Below are positions 44,335 to 54,306 of a DNA stretch of 64,000 nt, in pieces. The DNA is from Polaribacter porphyrae (GTDB taxonomy: Bacteria; Bacteroidota; Bacteroidia; Flavobacteriales; Flavobacteriaceae): the NCBI RefSeq assembly GCF_002954685.1, contig NZ_MSCN01000001.1, forward strand, positions 835,600 to 899,599, given 5' to 3'. The translations under genes and the position numbers were made by a program. The notes under the pieces were generated by a model. The model saw only the letters and a list, made by a program, of their open reading frames with translations. It was not told the DNA's origin and made no database searches. Position 1 is the first letter of the stretch; the number at the start of each line of letters is the position of its first letter.

Positions 44335-46656
44335 TTATCCTATCACTTTTAATTTGGCAAACTGTAGTAATAACTTCTTTTTACCAACAGTACTAAATTT
44401 TATTTCTGCTTTTTTATTTGGGCCTTTTCCTTCTAAAGCTATTACCTCTCCTGCTCCAAACCTGTTGTGTTCTACAATATTTCCAACGACAATACTTTCA
44501 TCAAACAAATTAGGTTTAGCATTGGTTTGAGATACTTTTTTTAAGTTTTTAGGAATTATAATCTCTTTCTTTCTGACCAAATTACGCTCCATTTTTTTAC
44601 GTTGAATTGGTTTTTGAAAACGAATTCCTTTTGGAGCATCATCAAAAATACTTTTATCGACAAATCTATTGATAGAAGGTTCTGGTATTTTTGGAGTGAT
44701 GTAATATAGAAACTGATCATCAATTTCTTCTAAAAATCGACTTGGTTCAGAATCTATCAATTTTCCCCATCTATAGCGAGTTTGTGCATACGTTAAATAC
44801 GCCACTTTTTCTGCTCTGGTTAATGCAACATAAAATAATCTGCGTTCTTCTTCCAACTCACTTCTCGTATTCATACTCATTGCAGAAGGAAACAAATTTT
44901 CTTCTAAACCAACAATGTAAACGTATTGGTATTCCAATCCTTTAGATTGATGAATGGTCATCAGCGAAACACTTGGCTTATTATCATTTTTTTTGCTATC
45001 AAAATCTGTAGCCAAAGCAACATCTTCTAAAAATGATGTCAAAGATGCATCTTCTCCCTCCTCAATTTTATCAGTTATGAAGTCTTTAATTCCGTTTAAT
45101 AGTTCTTGAACGTTTTCTACTTTACTTACAGTTTCTGGAGTGCCATCTTTCTCTAAATCTTTTATCAGTCGTGTTTGTTTTACAACAGTTTCTGCAATTT
45201 CAAAGGCATTTTTGGTTTGTGATTCTATCTGCAAACGTAGAATCATATTCATAAAGTTCTGAAGCTTATTTTTAGTTCCAGAATTTATTTTAATATCAAT
45301 TTTATCAATATACTTTATGATTTCGAAAATTGATTTTTTATAATGATTTGCAGCAATGGTTAGTCTATCTATAGTTGTAGCTCCAATTCCTCTTGCAGGA
45401 TAATTGATAATTCTTTTTAAGGCTTCTTCGTCATTTTGATTGATAAGAATTCTTAAATATGATAAAATATCTTTGATTTCTTTTCGCTGATAGAAAGAAA
45501 TTCCTCCATAAATCGTGTAATCGATATTTTTTTTGCGTAAAGCGTCTTCAATGGCTCTTGATTGAGAATTGGTTCTATACAACACACAAAAATTATCGGG
45601 AGTTAATTGATTGTTCATCATGTTTTCCCAAATGGATTGGGCTACAAAACGCCCTTCTTCTCCATCAGAAATAGTTCGCATTACATTTATAGAGTCTCCA
45701 GCATCATTGCTCGTCCAGACTTCTTTATCTAATTTGGTTTTGTTTCTAGCAATAACAGAATTTGCAGCATTTACAATGTTTTTAGTTGATCTATAATTCT
45801 GCTCTAATTTAAAGGTTTTTACATCAGGATAATCTTTCTGAAAATTTAAGATATTTTGAATATTGGCACCTCTAAAACTATAAATACTCTGTGAGTCATC
45901 ACCTACTACACAAATGTTTTCGTATTTATCTGCTAAAGATCTCACAATAAGGTATTGAGAGTGGTTTGTATCTTGATACTCATCAACCATTATATATCTA
46001 AATCTATCTTGATATTTTGCTAAAACTTCTGGAAAACGAGCTAATAACTCATTGGTTCTTAACAATAAATCATCAAAATCCATAGCACCCGATTTAAAGC
46101 ATCTATCTACATATTCTTTATAAATATCACCGACTTTTGGTCTGCTTGCATGCATATCTGCTTCTTGCAAATCTGGGTTATTAAAATAGGCTCTTACAGT
46201 TATTAAACTGTTTTTAAATGATGAAATTCTACTTAAAATTTGTTTAGGTTTATAACGTTCTTTATCAAGATTCATCTCTTTAATAATTGCAGTTATCAAA
46301 CGAACTGAATCTTGTGTATCATAAATGGTAAAATTACTAGGAAAGCCTAATTTATCTGCTTCCGAACGTAAAATTCTTGCAAAAACGGAGTGAAAGGTTC
46401 CCATCCAAAGGTTTTTAGCTTCACTTTGCCCAACAACACCTGCAATTCTCTCTTTCATTTCTCTTGCAGCTTTATTGGTAAATGTTAGTGATAAAATATT
46501 AAAAGCATCTACACCTTGTTGCATTAAATGTGCAATTCTATAGGTTAATACTCTTGTTTTTCCAGAACCTGCACCTGCAATAATAATCATTGGGCCATCT
46601 TTTTGAATTACGGCTTGTTTTTGTGCTTCGTTTAAAGAATTTAAATAGGTATTCAA
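44335..46656 (-). CDS. UvrD/PcrA-type superfamily 1 DNA helicase
   Basis: A 773-residue 3'-5' helicase of repair and replication. Motif I (IAGAGSGKT), the Q motif (LNEAQKQAVI), motif II (VDEYQDTN), GDDSQSIYSFRGA, QNYRS and the C-terminal VSLMTIHQSKGLEYQ, EEERRLFYVALTRA are in order. The C-terminus has the short beta-domain (VVGNIVEHNRFGAGEVIAL) found in PcrA, where it contacts RNA polymerase. UvrD and PcrA are the alternatives and cannot be separated here. Confidence 0.93.
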   Translation of the reverse strand: MNTYLNSLNEAQKQAVIQKDGPMIIIAGAGSGKTRVLTYRIAHLMQQGVDAFNILSLTFTNKAAREMKERIAGVVGQSEAKNLWMGTFHSVFARILRSEADKLGFPSNFTIYDTQDSVRLITAIIKEMNLDKERYKPKQILSRISSFKNSLITVRAYFNNPDLQEADMHASRPKVGDIYKEYVDRCFKSGAMDFDDLLLRTNELLARFPEVLAKYQDRFRYIMVDEYQDTNHSQYLIVRSLADKYENICVVGDDSQSIYSFRGANIQNILNFQKDYPDVKTFKLEQNYRSTKNIVNAANSVIARNKTKLDKEVWTSNDAGDSINVMRTISDGEEGRFVAQSIWENMMNNQLTPDNFCVLYRTNSQSRAIEDALRKKNIDYTIYGGISFYQRKEIKDILSYLRILINQNDEEALKRIINYPARGIGATTIDRLTIAANHYKKSIFEIIKYIDKIDIKINSGTKNKLQNFMNMILRLQIESQTKNAFEIAETVVKQTRLIKDLEKDGTPETVSKVENVQELLNGIKDFITDKIEEGEDASLTSFLEDVALATDFDSKKNDNKPSVSLMTIHQSKGLEYQYVYIVGLEENLFPSAMSMNTRSELEEERRLFYVALTRAEKVAYLTYAQTRYRWGKLIDSEPSRFLEEIDDQFLYYITPKIPEPSINRFVDKSIFDDAPKGIRFQKPIQRKKMERNLVRKKEIIIPKNLKKVSQTNAKPNLFDESIVVGNIVEHNRFGAGEVIALEGKGPNKKAEIKFSTVGKKKLLLQFAKLKVIG

Positions 46657-46774
46657 TAGTTTATTAATAAGTTTTTTAAATCGTGAAATTACATATTCTT
46701 TCTATTTTTGGTAAAGAATCATATTAATTTTTATTCACAAGTTTTTATATATTTGATAAATATCAATTTTACAT

Positions 46775-48043
46775 ATGAGAAATTTAATTTTATTTGCGTT
46801 TACATTTTGTTTGTTTACTAGTTATGGACAAGATTTACAAAAAGATATTCAAAATATTGAACAGAAAGTAATAAAATGGCGAAGACATTTTCATCAAAAT
46901 CCTGAACTTTCTAATAGAGAGTTTGAAACCGCTAAAACTATTGCTAAACATTTAAAATCTCTAGGATTAGATGTACAAGAAAATATTGCAAAAACAGGCG
47001 TTGTAGCTATTTTGCATGGAAAAAATAAGGGTAAAGTTGTTGCTTTGAGAGCAGATATAGATGGCTTACCAGTAGTAGAAAGAAACGATTTAGCTTTTAA
47101 ATCTACTAAAAAGACAACTTTTTTAGGTAAAGAAGTTGGTGTGATGCATGCTTGTGGACATGACACTCATATTGCGATTTTGATGGGAGTTGCAGAAATA
47201 TTATCAAAAAATAAAGATAAAATTAAGGGTACAATAAAATTTATTTTTCAACCTGCTGAAGAAGGAGCACCAGCTGGTGAAGAAGGTGGTGCAGAATTGA
47301 TGGTAAAAGAAAATGTACTAAAAAACCCAGATGTAGATGCTATTTTTGGATTACATATATCCTCTGTAACTCCTGTTGGACATATTGGGTATAGAAAAGG
47401 AGGAATTATGGCTGCCGCACAAAGTTTTAAAATAAAAGTAAAAGGGAAACAATCTCATGGTTCTAGACCTTGGGCTGGTATAGATCCTATTTTAGTCTCT
47501 GCAAAAATTATAGATGGGTTACAGACTATTGTTAGTAGAGAAGCAGAATTAACAAAAGAAGCTGCAGTAATTACAGTCGGAAAAATTGATGCAGGAGTTA
47601 GAAGTAATATTATTCCTGAATCTGCAGAAATGATTGGAACTATTAGAACTTTAGATTATGATATGCAGAAATTAATTAATAATAGAATGAAAGAAATGGT
47701 ACCTGCAATAGCTAAAGCTTATAAAGCTGAAGCTAGTATTGAAATAGCAAAAGGATACCCTATTACTTTTAATAATCATAAATTGGTAGATAAAATGTTA
47801 CCTACAATACAATCTATTGCTGGTATAAATAATGTGCATGATATAAATGCTGTTACTGGTGCTGAAGATTTTTCGTTTTTTGCTAAAGAAGTACCAGGGT
47901 TTTACTTCTTTTTAGGAGGAAAAACTTTAGGAAATAACAACCCTTATCCACATCATACCCCCGATTTTTATATTGATGAAAGTGGTATGTTATTAGGGGT
48001 TAAAGTAATGACACAATTGGCTTTAGATTTTTTGAATAAATAA
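46775..48043 (+). CDS. Secreted M20-family amidohydrolase
   Basis: A 422-residue zinc amidohydrolase/peptidase with a signal peptide (MRNLILFAFTFCLFTSYGQ). Zinc ligands lie in MHACGHDTHIAILMG, with the catalytic Glu in FQPAEEGAPAG, and the second half holds GAEDFSFFAKEVPGFYFFLG. The set is that of IAA-amino-acid and N-acyl amino-acid hydrolases. The exported form acts in the periplasm on amino-acid conjugates. A small membrane protein gene begins three bases later. Confidence 0.92.
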   Translation: MRNLILFAFTFCLFTSYGQDLQKDIQNIEQKVIKWRRHFHQNPELSNREFETAKTIAKHLKSLGLDVQENIAKTGVVAILHGKNKGKVVALRADIDGLPVVERNDLAFKSTKKTTFLGKEVGVMHACGHDTHIAILMGVAEILSKNKDKIKGTIKFIFQPAEEGAPAGEEGGAELMVKENVLKNPDVDAIFGLHISSVTPVGHIGYRKGGIMAAAQSFKIKVKGKQSHGSRPWAGIDPILVSAKIIDGLQTIVSREAELTKEAAVITVGKIDAGVRSNIIPESAEMIGTIRTLDYDMQKLINNRMKEMVPAIAKAYKAEASIEIAKGYPITFNNHKLVDKMLPTIQSIAGINNVHDINAVTGAEDFSFFAKEVPGFYFFLGGKTLGNNNPYPHHTPDFYIDESGMLLGVKVMTQLALDFLNK

Positions 48044-48046
48044 TTT

Positions 48047-48559
48047 ATGGAAGATAAATTGATGGAAAGTATCGCTTATATTTTACCTGCAGCAGTAACT
48101 GGTTTTGTAGCTTATTATATGTTTAATGGCTTTTTGCAGCAACAAACTACTGAAAAGAAAATGGCAGTTTTAGCAGAAAGAAAAAAAGAAGCACTACCCA
48201 TAAAATTAAAAGCTTATGAACGTATGTTGTTGTTTTGTGATAGAATAAATCCTGTAAAAATGTTGTTGAGAGTTAAACCATTATCAGAAAATACTAATGA
48301 TTATCTACAACTCTTAATTGCAAATATAGATCAGGAATTTGAACATAATTTAGTGCAACAAATTTACATTTCTAATGAAAGTTGGACAGCCATAATTGCA
48401 GCTAAAAGAGCAGTTATTAATAAATTAAAAATGGTTGCAGAAGACTCTAATTCTGCTAATGATTTTAGAGAAAATGTGTTGATAGATTATTCTAAAAAAC
48501 TACCTCCTACTGAAACTGCGATAGATTTTATAAAAAGTGAAGTAAAGAAATTATTATAA
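48047..48559 (+). CDS. Hypothetical membrane-anchored protein, 170 aa
   Basis: One N-terminal transmembrane segment (SIAYILPAAVTGFVAYYMF) is followed by a charged helical cytoplasmic region (LAERKKEALPIKLKAYERML, NTNDYLQLLIANIDQEFEHN). I believe close homologues occur in other Flavobacteriaceae but cannot name a domain. It starts three bases after the M20 gene stop, so it is almost surely cotranscribed with it. Confidence 0.7.
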   Translation: MEDKLMESIAYILPAAVTGFVAYYMFNGFLQQQTTEKKMAVLAERKKEALPIKLKAYERMLLFCDRINPVKMLLRVKPLSENTNDYLQLLIANIDQEFEHNLVQQIYISNESWTAIIAAKRAVINKLKMVAEDSNSANDFRENVLIDYSKKLPPTETAIDFIKSEVKKLL

Positions 48560-48562
48560 ACA

Positions 48563-48705
48563 AGAGGTTGTCAGAAAAGTCTTTAAATCTGTTATTTCGA
48601 CCTTGTGAAGAAATCTAAACTACTGAATTTTAATTGAATAGATTTTTAGACTTCATTGCATTTCGCTCAAAATGACAAAATTTAACTCTTTTTAGACAGC
48701 CTCCT
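48563..48705. repeat. Composite palindromic element with terminal inverted repeats
   Basis: AGAGGTTGTCAGAAAAG at the left and CTTTTTAGACAGCCTCCT at the right are imperfect inverted repeats about 140 bases apart. Inside are GTTATTTCGACC...AAATCT and ATTTCGCTCAAAATGACA, matching the GTCATTTCGA ends of other elements in the window. No ORF. Confidence 0.6.
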
Positions 48706-48724
48706 GAAAATTAGTAGATACTAA

Positions 48725-49783
48725 TTAGTTAAAATATATTTTTCTAGGAATTAAACCAACTGTAAATTCTTTTAATTCAGCATTTGTATTTGCATCAAAT
48801 ATCGTTAAAGTTCCTTCACTTTGAAAATCTTTAACATCTGTCACATATATTTTATTATCATTTACAGATAATCCACCTACTGTAGTTGTTATAATTGCTG
48901 TTGATGGAATTGTAGATGCATTTTCTGACATTTTAAAAACTCCTGTAGCAGTTGATATAAATAGATTTCCATCAGATAAAACCAGGTTATTTGGATGAAA
49001 ACCGCTTGCAAATGGCATCGTTGATGCTATATCATTAGTAGCTGTATTAATTTTCACTAAACTTCCTAATTCTTCTGTTGGATTCCATTGTGTTTGTGCT
49101 TTTCCTTCACAAGAAACTAACAAATTTCCACTAGAATCTAGAACCATTTCATCTGGAATAGAACCTACTGAAATATTTTTTATAACAGAATTATCAGAAG
49201 CATTAATGGCTGTAACAGAAGAACCTGAACCAAAACCTCCTTTATGAGATACATATATTGTATTACCATTTGCAATAATTTGTTCTGGACCTTCTATAAC
49301 AGAAATTTTAGCTTCAACTATATTCGAAGTTAAATTAATAACTGCTATATAATCATCAGTAGCATCAAAACCAGAACCCCAATTAGTAACAAATGCTTTA
49401 TTATTGGCAAAAGCAATATATCTTGGATTATTCAAATCGCTAGTAATTTCTGTGCTTTTTTTCATAGTATACCTATCAGCAATAATTACTTTATTAGCAA
49501 CATTAACCACTAGATAAGCATCATCATCATTAAAACCAATTGACTGTAAAACAGTACCTATACTCTCTCCATTTACTTTATCATACACTTTTGTTTCGGT
49601 GGTAGAAAAATCATCAGATATGTAATTAATAGTTCCTGTTCCTCCAGAAAAAGCTCCTTCGTTAGTTACTAAAATTCCATTATCATAATCTCCTTTTGGC
49701 AAAATTGGGTCTTCTGAAGAACTACAGGAAGCTAATAATGTTATTGAAAAAATACTTGCAATTACTCTTTTTTTAATATTCAT
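48725..49783 (-). CDS. Surface lipoprotein, YncE/DUF5074 beta-propeller (BtuG-like)
   Basis: A 352-residue lipoprotein (signal ending LLASCSSSED). The body is a seven-bladed-type propeller with repeated IxVIDxx(T/S)N patterns: YDNGILVTNEGAFSGGTGTI, DDYIAVINLTSNIVEAK, SSVTAINASDNSVIK, GTLTIFDANTNAELKEF. It starts three bases after the TonB receptor stop and so shares its riboswitch-controlled transcript. In Bacteroides, propeller lipoproteins encoded with BtuB (BtuG) capture vitamin B12 at the surface with very high affinity. BtuG-like function is inference from fold and context. Confidence 0.82.
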   Translation of the reverse strand: MNIKKRVIASIFSITLLASCSSSEDPILPKGDYDNGILVTNEGAFSGGTGTINYISDDFSTTETKVYDKVNGESIGTVLQSIGFNDDDAYLVVNVANKVIIADRYTMKKSTEITSDLNNPRYIAFANNKAFVTNWGSGFDATDDYIAVINLTSNIVEAKISVIEGPEQIIANGNTIYVSHKGGFGSGSSVTAINASDNSVIKNISVGSIPDEMVLDSSGNLLVSCEGKAQTQWNPTEELGSLVKINTATNDIASTMPFASGFHPNNLVLSDGNLFISTATGVFKMSENASTIPSTAIITTTVGGLSVNDNKIYVTDVKDFQSEGTLTIFDANTNAELKEFTVGLIPRKIYFN

Positions 49784-49786
49784 TTT

Positions 49787-51622
49787 TTAAAAATTTATGT
49801 TTGTTGTGATTAGAAAATTTATGCCAGGCATGGGCCTGTTTAATGTATTTTGATAGTTTGTATTAAAAATATTATTGATTCTAAAACCAAAGTTTTGCTG
49901 ATTTTTTAGAAAAAAAGTTTTGTAATTAAAACCTAGATTTGTAACAAAAAATGAAGGTATTTCATCAATTAAAAAAGTGGTACTATCGTTGTATAAAGTT
50001 TCACTATAAAGTTCTATTTTATTATATTGAAAATTAATTAACATATTACCAGTATTTCTTGGCACAGCAATTAATTGTTGATTAGTTTCTAAATTTACTG
50101 CATCAACATGTGTGTAATTAAGAATAACATCTAATAATGAATTGTTAATTATTGCACTGAATTTGGTATTGAATTCTATACCTATATTTCTTGTTTTATT
50201 TACATTTTGAGGACTCCAAACACCTAAATTATTTGGAATCCATTGAATTAAATCTTCAGATTTTATGTAAAATGTATTGAGTTGAAGGCGTATGTTTTTG
50301 AAAGAGAGTATGTTTCCAATTTCAAACTGATAAGAACTTTCTGGTTTTAAATTAATATTTCCACCTGGATTCCAATAGAGATCATTAAAAGTTGGTACTC
50401 TATAGTTTTTTGAAGTATTAAATGATAATGTGTAATTTTTGTTAAATTCATTTTCAATTCCTAAAGAATATAATAATGGACTATTAAATTCTTGTTGCAG
50501 TTCCTGTCTTACTTGCACACCATAACTTAAACGCTTTGTTAATTGATGATTTAAGGAAACTACTCCTGTAAAAATCGTTCTACTATTATCCTCAAAACTA
50601 GTACCTGAAGCATTAATATTTTCAACTCCGAGAATAGTATTGAATTTTATTTTTCTTGATATTGAATTATTATAATCTACTTGCATAATATTTCTTCTTG
50701 TTCTTCCTGAAGAAAAATTATTTCTATTGGTATTATCATCAAAAAAAGTAAACTCATCAAACAAAAATGCAACTCTAGATGTCAATATTTCTTTTGAATT
50801 TATTTTATGATTCCATTCTAATAAATTTTTAGAATTAAAATCTTTATACGCATCATTAGAAGGGGCATTTAGTGTTCTTGATAAGTTTCTATCTGCAAAA
50901 AATGTACTAGAAAAGAATTTTAAATTATTGTTATTATTGATTTTAAAACCATAATTCATATCAAAATTAACATTGTAAAAACTACCATTCTCATTGTATA
51001 AATTAGCATCTAAATAATCAAAATTATTATCAGAATTGTTAAAACCTAAACTAATATTTAATGAACTTTTAGTATTTGATTTCTTAAATTGATAGCTTAA
51101 ATGACTAGTATTAAAACTTCCATAATTGGCTAAAAGCTGATTAGATTCTTCTTCGATAAAATCAATTTTATTATTTAAATGAATTGTTCCACCAATTGCT
51201 CCACTGCCAAAAAGCACACTTCCTCCTCCACTTCTTACCTTTATATTATCATAAGAATTTGCAGAGATTCCATTGAAGTCTACTTGACCATTTAATTGTG
51301 AATTGATATTTATGCCATTCCAAATTACAGCTGTTTGTGATGCGTTTGTTCCCCTAAAAGAAGGTGAAGAAACCATTCCTAATCCATTCTCTCTGAAATA
51401 GATAAATGAATTAAACTTTAAGATTTCTGTAAGCGATTTAATATTTCTAACCGCTAAACTATCTGCAATTGAGTTCACATAATATCCTTTTGAAAAATCT
51501 TTTACTTTAGTTATTGACAGAGAAAACTCATCTAATTTAATAGACATAGAATCTTTCTGTGCATTACTGTAAAGCACAAAAAACATACATAATCCTGTAA
51601 AGAGGAATCTTTTTTTTATCAT
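49787..51622 (-). CDS. btuB: TonB-dependent receptor, BtuB-like
   Basis: A 611-residue outer-membrane receptor (signal peptide ending LYSNAQ). The plug domain has SLTEILKFNSFIYFRENG, SFRGTNASQTAVIWNGININ and SVLFGSGAIGGTIHL. The C-terminal 22-strand barrel ends in an aromatic strand, GINFLITTNINF. It lacks the carboxypeptidase-like N-terminal domain of SusC proteins, as expected for a BtuB type. A cobalamin riboswitch lies directly upstream, so the substrate is very probably vitamin B12 or a related corrinoid. Confidence 0.9.
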   Translation of the reverse strand: MIKKRFLFTGLCMFFVLYSNAQKDSMSIKLDEFSLSITKVKDFSKGYYVNSIADSLAVRNIKSLTEILKFNSFIYFRENGLGMVSSPSFRGTNASQTAVIWNGININSQLNGQVDFNGISANSYDNIKVRSGGGSVLFGSGAIGGTIHLNNKIDFIEEESNQLLANYGSFNTSHLSYQFKKSNTKSSLNISLGFNNSDNNFDYLDANLYNENGSFYNVNFDMNYGFKINNNNNLKFFSSTFFADRNLSRTLNAPSNDAYKDFNSKNLLEWNHKINSKEILTSRVAFLFDEFTFFDDNTNRNNFSSGRTRRNIMQVDYNNSISRKIKFNTILGVENINASGTSFEDNSRTIFTGVVSLNHQLTKRLSYGVQVRQELQQEFNSPLLYSLGIENEFNKNYTLSFNTSKNYRVPTFNDLYWNPGGNINLKPESSYQFEIGNILSFKNIRLQLNTFYIKSEDLIQWIPNNLGVWSPQNVNKTRNIGIEFNTKFSAIINNSLLDVILNYTHVDAVNLETNQQLIAVPRNTGNMLINFQYNKIELYSETLYNDSTTFLIDEIPSFFVTNLGFNYKTFFLKNQQNFGFRINNIFNTNYQNTLNRPMPGINFLITTNINF

Positions 51623-51670
51623 AATTTATAAAATCTTTATCCCGAAGATTTATTTAAAATTAAGATTTAT

Positions 51671-51870
51671 GGCAGGTCTCCTGGCTTGTTTACTATTATT
51701 CTACCTTCCCAACTTTTAAAAGTCAGTGGTTTTAAGAATAAATAATAGTCTCTTTTTAAGAGATAGAGAACGTCATCATTATTGCAGATTTCTCAACTGC
51801 GTTCGAAATGACATTACTATAAACATTTCAGTTGCGGGTACAGCTTTGGAATTTCACCAAATTCCCTTTT
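51671..51870 (-). promoter_or_regulatory. Cobalamin riboswitch with a repeat element inserted in a peripheral region
   Basis: On the minus strand the conserved core reads GGGAATTTGGTGAAATTCC, then CTGTACCCGCAACTG, then CCACTGACTTTTAAAAG, GGGAAGG and AAGCCAGGAGACCTGCC. These are the cobalamin aptamer landmarks in order. Between CCCGCAACTG and CCACTG about 100 bases are interposed, far longer than usual, and include GTCATTTCGAACGCAG...AATCTGC, a dispersed repeat. It ends 49 bases before the btuB start. The hairpin TTCTGTAAAT/ATTTACAGAA precedes it at 51874-51895. Confidence 0.92.
51771..51814. repeat. Repeat element inside the riboswitch
   Basis: GTCATCATTATTGCAGATTT and CTGCGTTCGAAATGACAT: GTCAT...ATGAC ends with TCGAAATGAC shared with the repeats at 31473-31593 and 48563-48705. 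Confidence 0.65.
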
Positions 51871-51992
51871 AATTCTGTAAATTTATTTACAGAAACCAAA
51901 AATCACTACAAAAGTAGTTTAATTATTATGAACAATCTAACAAAAGCGTATTCAAAAATACTATCTTTAAACTTTTAAAATTTACCATTTTT

Positions 51993-53030
51993 ATGAGAAT
52001 AGAAAACGACCTAAAACTAGGTTTTAAAGATGTAATGTTTAGACCAAAAAGATCAACATTGAAATCTCGTTCTGAAGTAACACTAGAAAGAGAATTTAAT
52101 TTTTTGCATAGTACTGTTTCTTGGAAAGGTGTACCAATTATGGCTGCAAATATGGATACTGTTGGAACCTTTGAAATGGCAAAAGCACTAGCAACACACA
52201 ATTTATTTACAGCTATTCATAAACATTATAGTTTTGATGAATGGAAACACTTTGTACAAAATTCATCAGAAAAAACATTAAAAAACATTGCAGTTAGTAC
52301 AGGTACAGGGCAAGAAGACTCTGAAAAAGTAAAACAAATACTAACTGAATTTCCACAATTAAATTTCATTTGTGTTGATGTTGCCAATGGCTACTCTCAA
52401 CATTTTGTAGATTTTGTAAAAAAGATGCGAAATCAACATCCTAATAAAATAATTATTGCTGGTAATGTTGTTACTGGAGAAATGGTAGAAGAATTATTAT
52501 TATCTGGTGCAGATGTGATTAAAGTTGGTATTGGTCCTGGTTCTGTATGCACTACTCGTGTAAAAACTGGAGTTGGCTATCCACAACTTTCTGCAATTAT
52601 TGAGTGTGCAGACGCTGCTCATGGTTTGGGTGGACAAATTATTTCTGATGGTGGTTGTAAAATTCCTGGGGATGTTGCCAAAGCTTTTGGTGCTAATGCA
52701 GATTTTGTAATGCTTGGTGGTATGCTAGCTGGGCATTTAGAAAGTGGTGGAGATTTAATTGAGAAAAATGGAAAAAAATTAAAGCGATTTTATGGAATGA
52801 GTTCTGAAACTGCTATGAATAAACATGCAGGAGGCGTTGCAAATTACAGAGCTTCTGAAGGCAAAACTGTGGAAGTTCCTTTTAGAGGAGCTGTTGATGA
52901 CACTATTACTGATATTTTAGGAGGAATACGCTCTACTTGTACGTATGTTGGTGCTAGAAGATTAAAAGAATTGACAAAAAGAACAACATTTATTAGAGTT
53001 CAAGAACAAGAAAATCAGGTATATTCATGA
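51993..53030 (+). CDS. guaC: GMP reductase
   Basis: A 345-residue NADPH-dependent enzyme that converts GMP to IMP in purine salvage. It belongs to the IMPDH/GMPR TIM-barrel family. The catalytic Cys186 lies in [18 protein letters not shown], the same numbering as in E. coli and human GMPR. The N-terminus [20 protein letters not shown] is typical for GuaC, and there is no CBS domain, unlike IMP dehydrogenase. The stop overlaps the start of the next gene by four bases. Confidence 0.93.
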   Translation: MRIENDLKLGFKDVMFRPKRSTLKSRSEVTLEREFNFLHSTVSWKGVPIMAANMDTVGTFEMAKALATHNLFTAIHKHYSFDEWKHFVQNSSEKTLKNIAVSTGTGQEDSEKVKQILTEFPQLNFICVDVANGYSQHFVDFVKKMRNQHPNKIIIAGNVVTGEMVEELLLSGADVIKVGIGPGSVCTTRVKTGVGYPQLSAIIECADAAHGLGGQIISDGGCKIPGDVAKAFGANADFVMLGGMLAGHLESGGDLIEKNGKKLKRFYGMSSETAMNKHAGGVANYRASEGKTVEVPFRGAVDDTITDILGGIRSTCTYVGARRLKELTKRTTFIRVQEQENQVYS

Positions 53031-54157
53031 TTAAAAAGTTATTGGTTTTTAGTTTTTGGTTCTTGATTTTGAGTTCTTGTAAAAAAGAAACTGTAAAAAT
53101 TGATACGTCAATCCAAACTAAAAGTATTATAAAATATGCGAAAGGTTTTGACATTGTTGACAACAATGGAATTAAAAAGTTAATCATAAAATCTGCTTAT
53201 CAAAATTCTGACAATGTATTTGAATATCACATAGAAAAAAAAACAAATAAATTAGTTGATTATAAAAATGTAACTATTAAAGTTCCAATAGAAAAAATAG
53301 TAGTAACATCAACCACACACATACCAATGGTTGAGCTACTTAATAATGAAAACTCAATTATCGGTTTTCCATACTCAAAATATGTATCATCAGAAAAAAC
53401 TAGAAATTTAATTGATACTGGAAAAATCAGAGAAATTGGAAAAGAAAGTTCATTAAACACTGAAGTCTTATTAGATTTACAACCAGAATTGGTTGTTGGT
53501 TATAGTGTTTCTTCTGCAGACAAAAGTTTAACAACTGTTCAAAAAGCTGGAATAAACGTAGTTTATAATGGAGATTGGCTAGAAGAAACCCCTTTAGGCA
53601 GAGCTGAATGGATTAAGTTTTTTGGTGTTTTATTTGATAAAGAACAAAAAGCTGATAGCATTTTTAAAGTTATTGAAGCCAATTATCTTCAAGCAAAAAA
53701 TATTGCACTGAAATCATCAAAAAGACCTACAATTTTATCTGGTGCAATAATGAGTAAAGACATTTGGAATTTGCCTGCTGGAGAAAGTTTTGTTGCCCAA
53801 TTTTTAAAGGATGCTAATTTGAATTATTTATGGAAAAACACATTAGGAAAAGGAAGCTTGTCTTTAAGTTTTGAGAGTGTTTTCGATAAGGCTCAAAATG
53901 CTGATTTTTGGATTGCCCCAGGTTATTTTTCATCAAAAGAACAATTGTTAAGTAGTAATACTTTGTATTCAAAGTTTAAAGCGTTTAAGCAAAATCAAAT
54001 TTACACTCCCTCTACCAAAAAAGGAAAAACTGGTGGAATTATTTATTATGAACTTGCACCTACAAGACCAGATTTAGTTTTAAAAGACATTATTAAAATT
54101 ACAAATCCTGATTTGTTACCAAATTACAAATTGACTTTCTTTGAAAAAATGCAATAA
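53027..54157 (+). CDS. ABC-transporter substrate-binding lipoprotein, BtuF-like
   Basis: A 376-residue lipoprotein (signal ending LILSSCKKE) of the type III periplasmic-binding family (BtuF/FhuD-like). Signs are [44 protein letters not shown], and a long linker helix. The family binds cobalamin, haem or siderophores. The B12 riboswitch-btuB cluster on the opposite strand 1.4 kb away suggests corrinoids, but no riboswitch precedes this operon. It overlaps guaC by four bases (ATGA). Confidence 0.82.
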   Translation: MIKKLLVFSFWFLILSSCKKETVKIDTSIQTKSIIKYAKGFDIVDNNGIKKLIIKSAYQNSDNVFEYHIEKKTNKLVDYKNVTIKVPIEKIVVTSTTHIPMVELLNNENSIIGFPYSKYVSSEKTRNLIDTGKIREIGKESSLNTEVLLDLQPELVVGYSVSSADKSLTTVQKAGINVVYNGDWLEETPLGRAEWIKFFGVLFDKEQKADSIFKVIEANYLQAKNIALKSSKRPTILSGAIMSKDIWNLPAGESFVAQFLKDANLNYLWKNTLGKGSLSLSFESVFDKAQNADFWIAPGYFSSKEQLLSSNTLYSKFKAFKQNQIYTPSTKKGKTGGIIYYELAPTRPDLVLKDIIKITNPDLLPNYKLTFFEKMQ

Positions 54158-54160
54158 AAA

Positions 54161-54186
54161 AACCCTCAATATAATATTGAAGGTTT
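54161..54186 (+). terminator. Terminator after the BtuF-like gene
   Basis: AACCCTCAATA and TATTGAAGGTTT pair with a short loop, followed by TATATG; moderate strength. Confidence 0.6.
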
Positions 54187-54306
54187 ATATGAAAAGAATT
54201 GGGGAATAAAAAATTCGATATACAAATTTACTCAATATTAGATTGTAATTTGACTTTTTTGAGGGTAGTTTTCGGGTAGTTTCTTACTAAAAAACATCAT
54301 TTTAAT

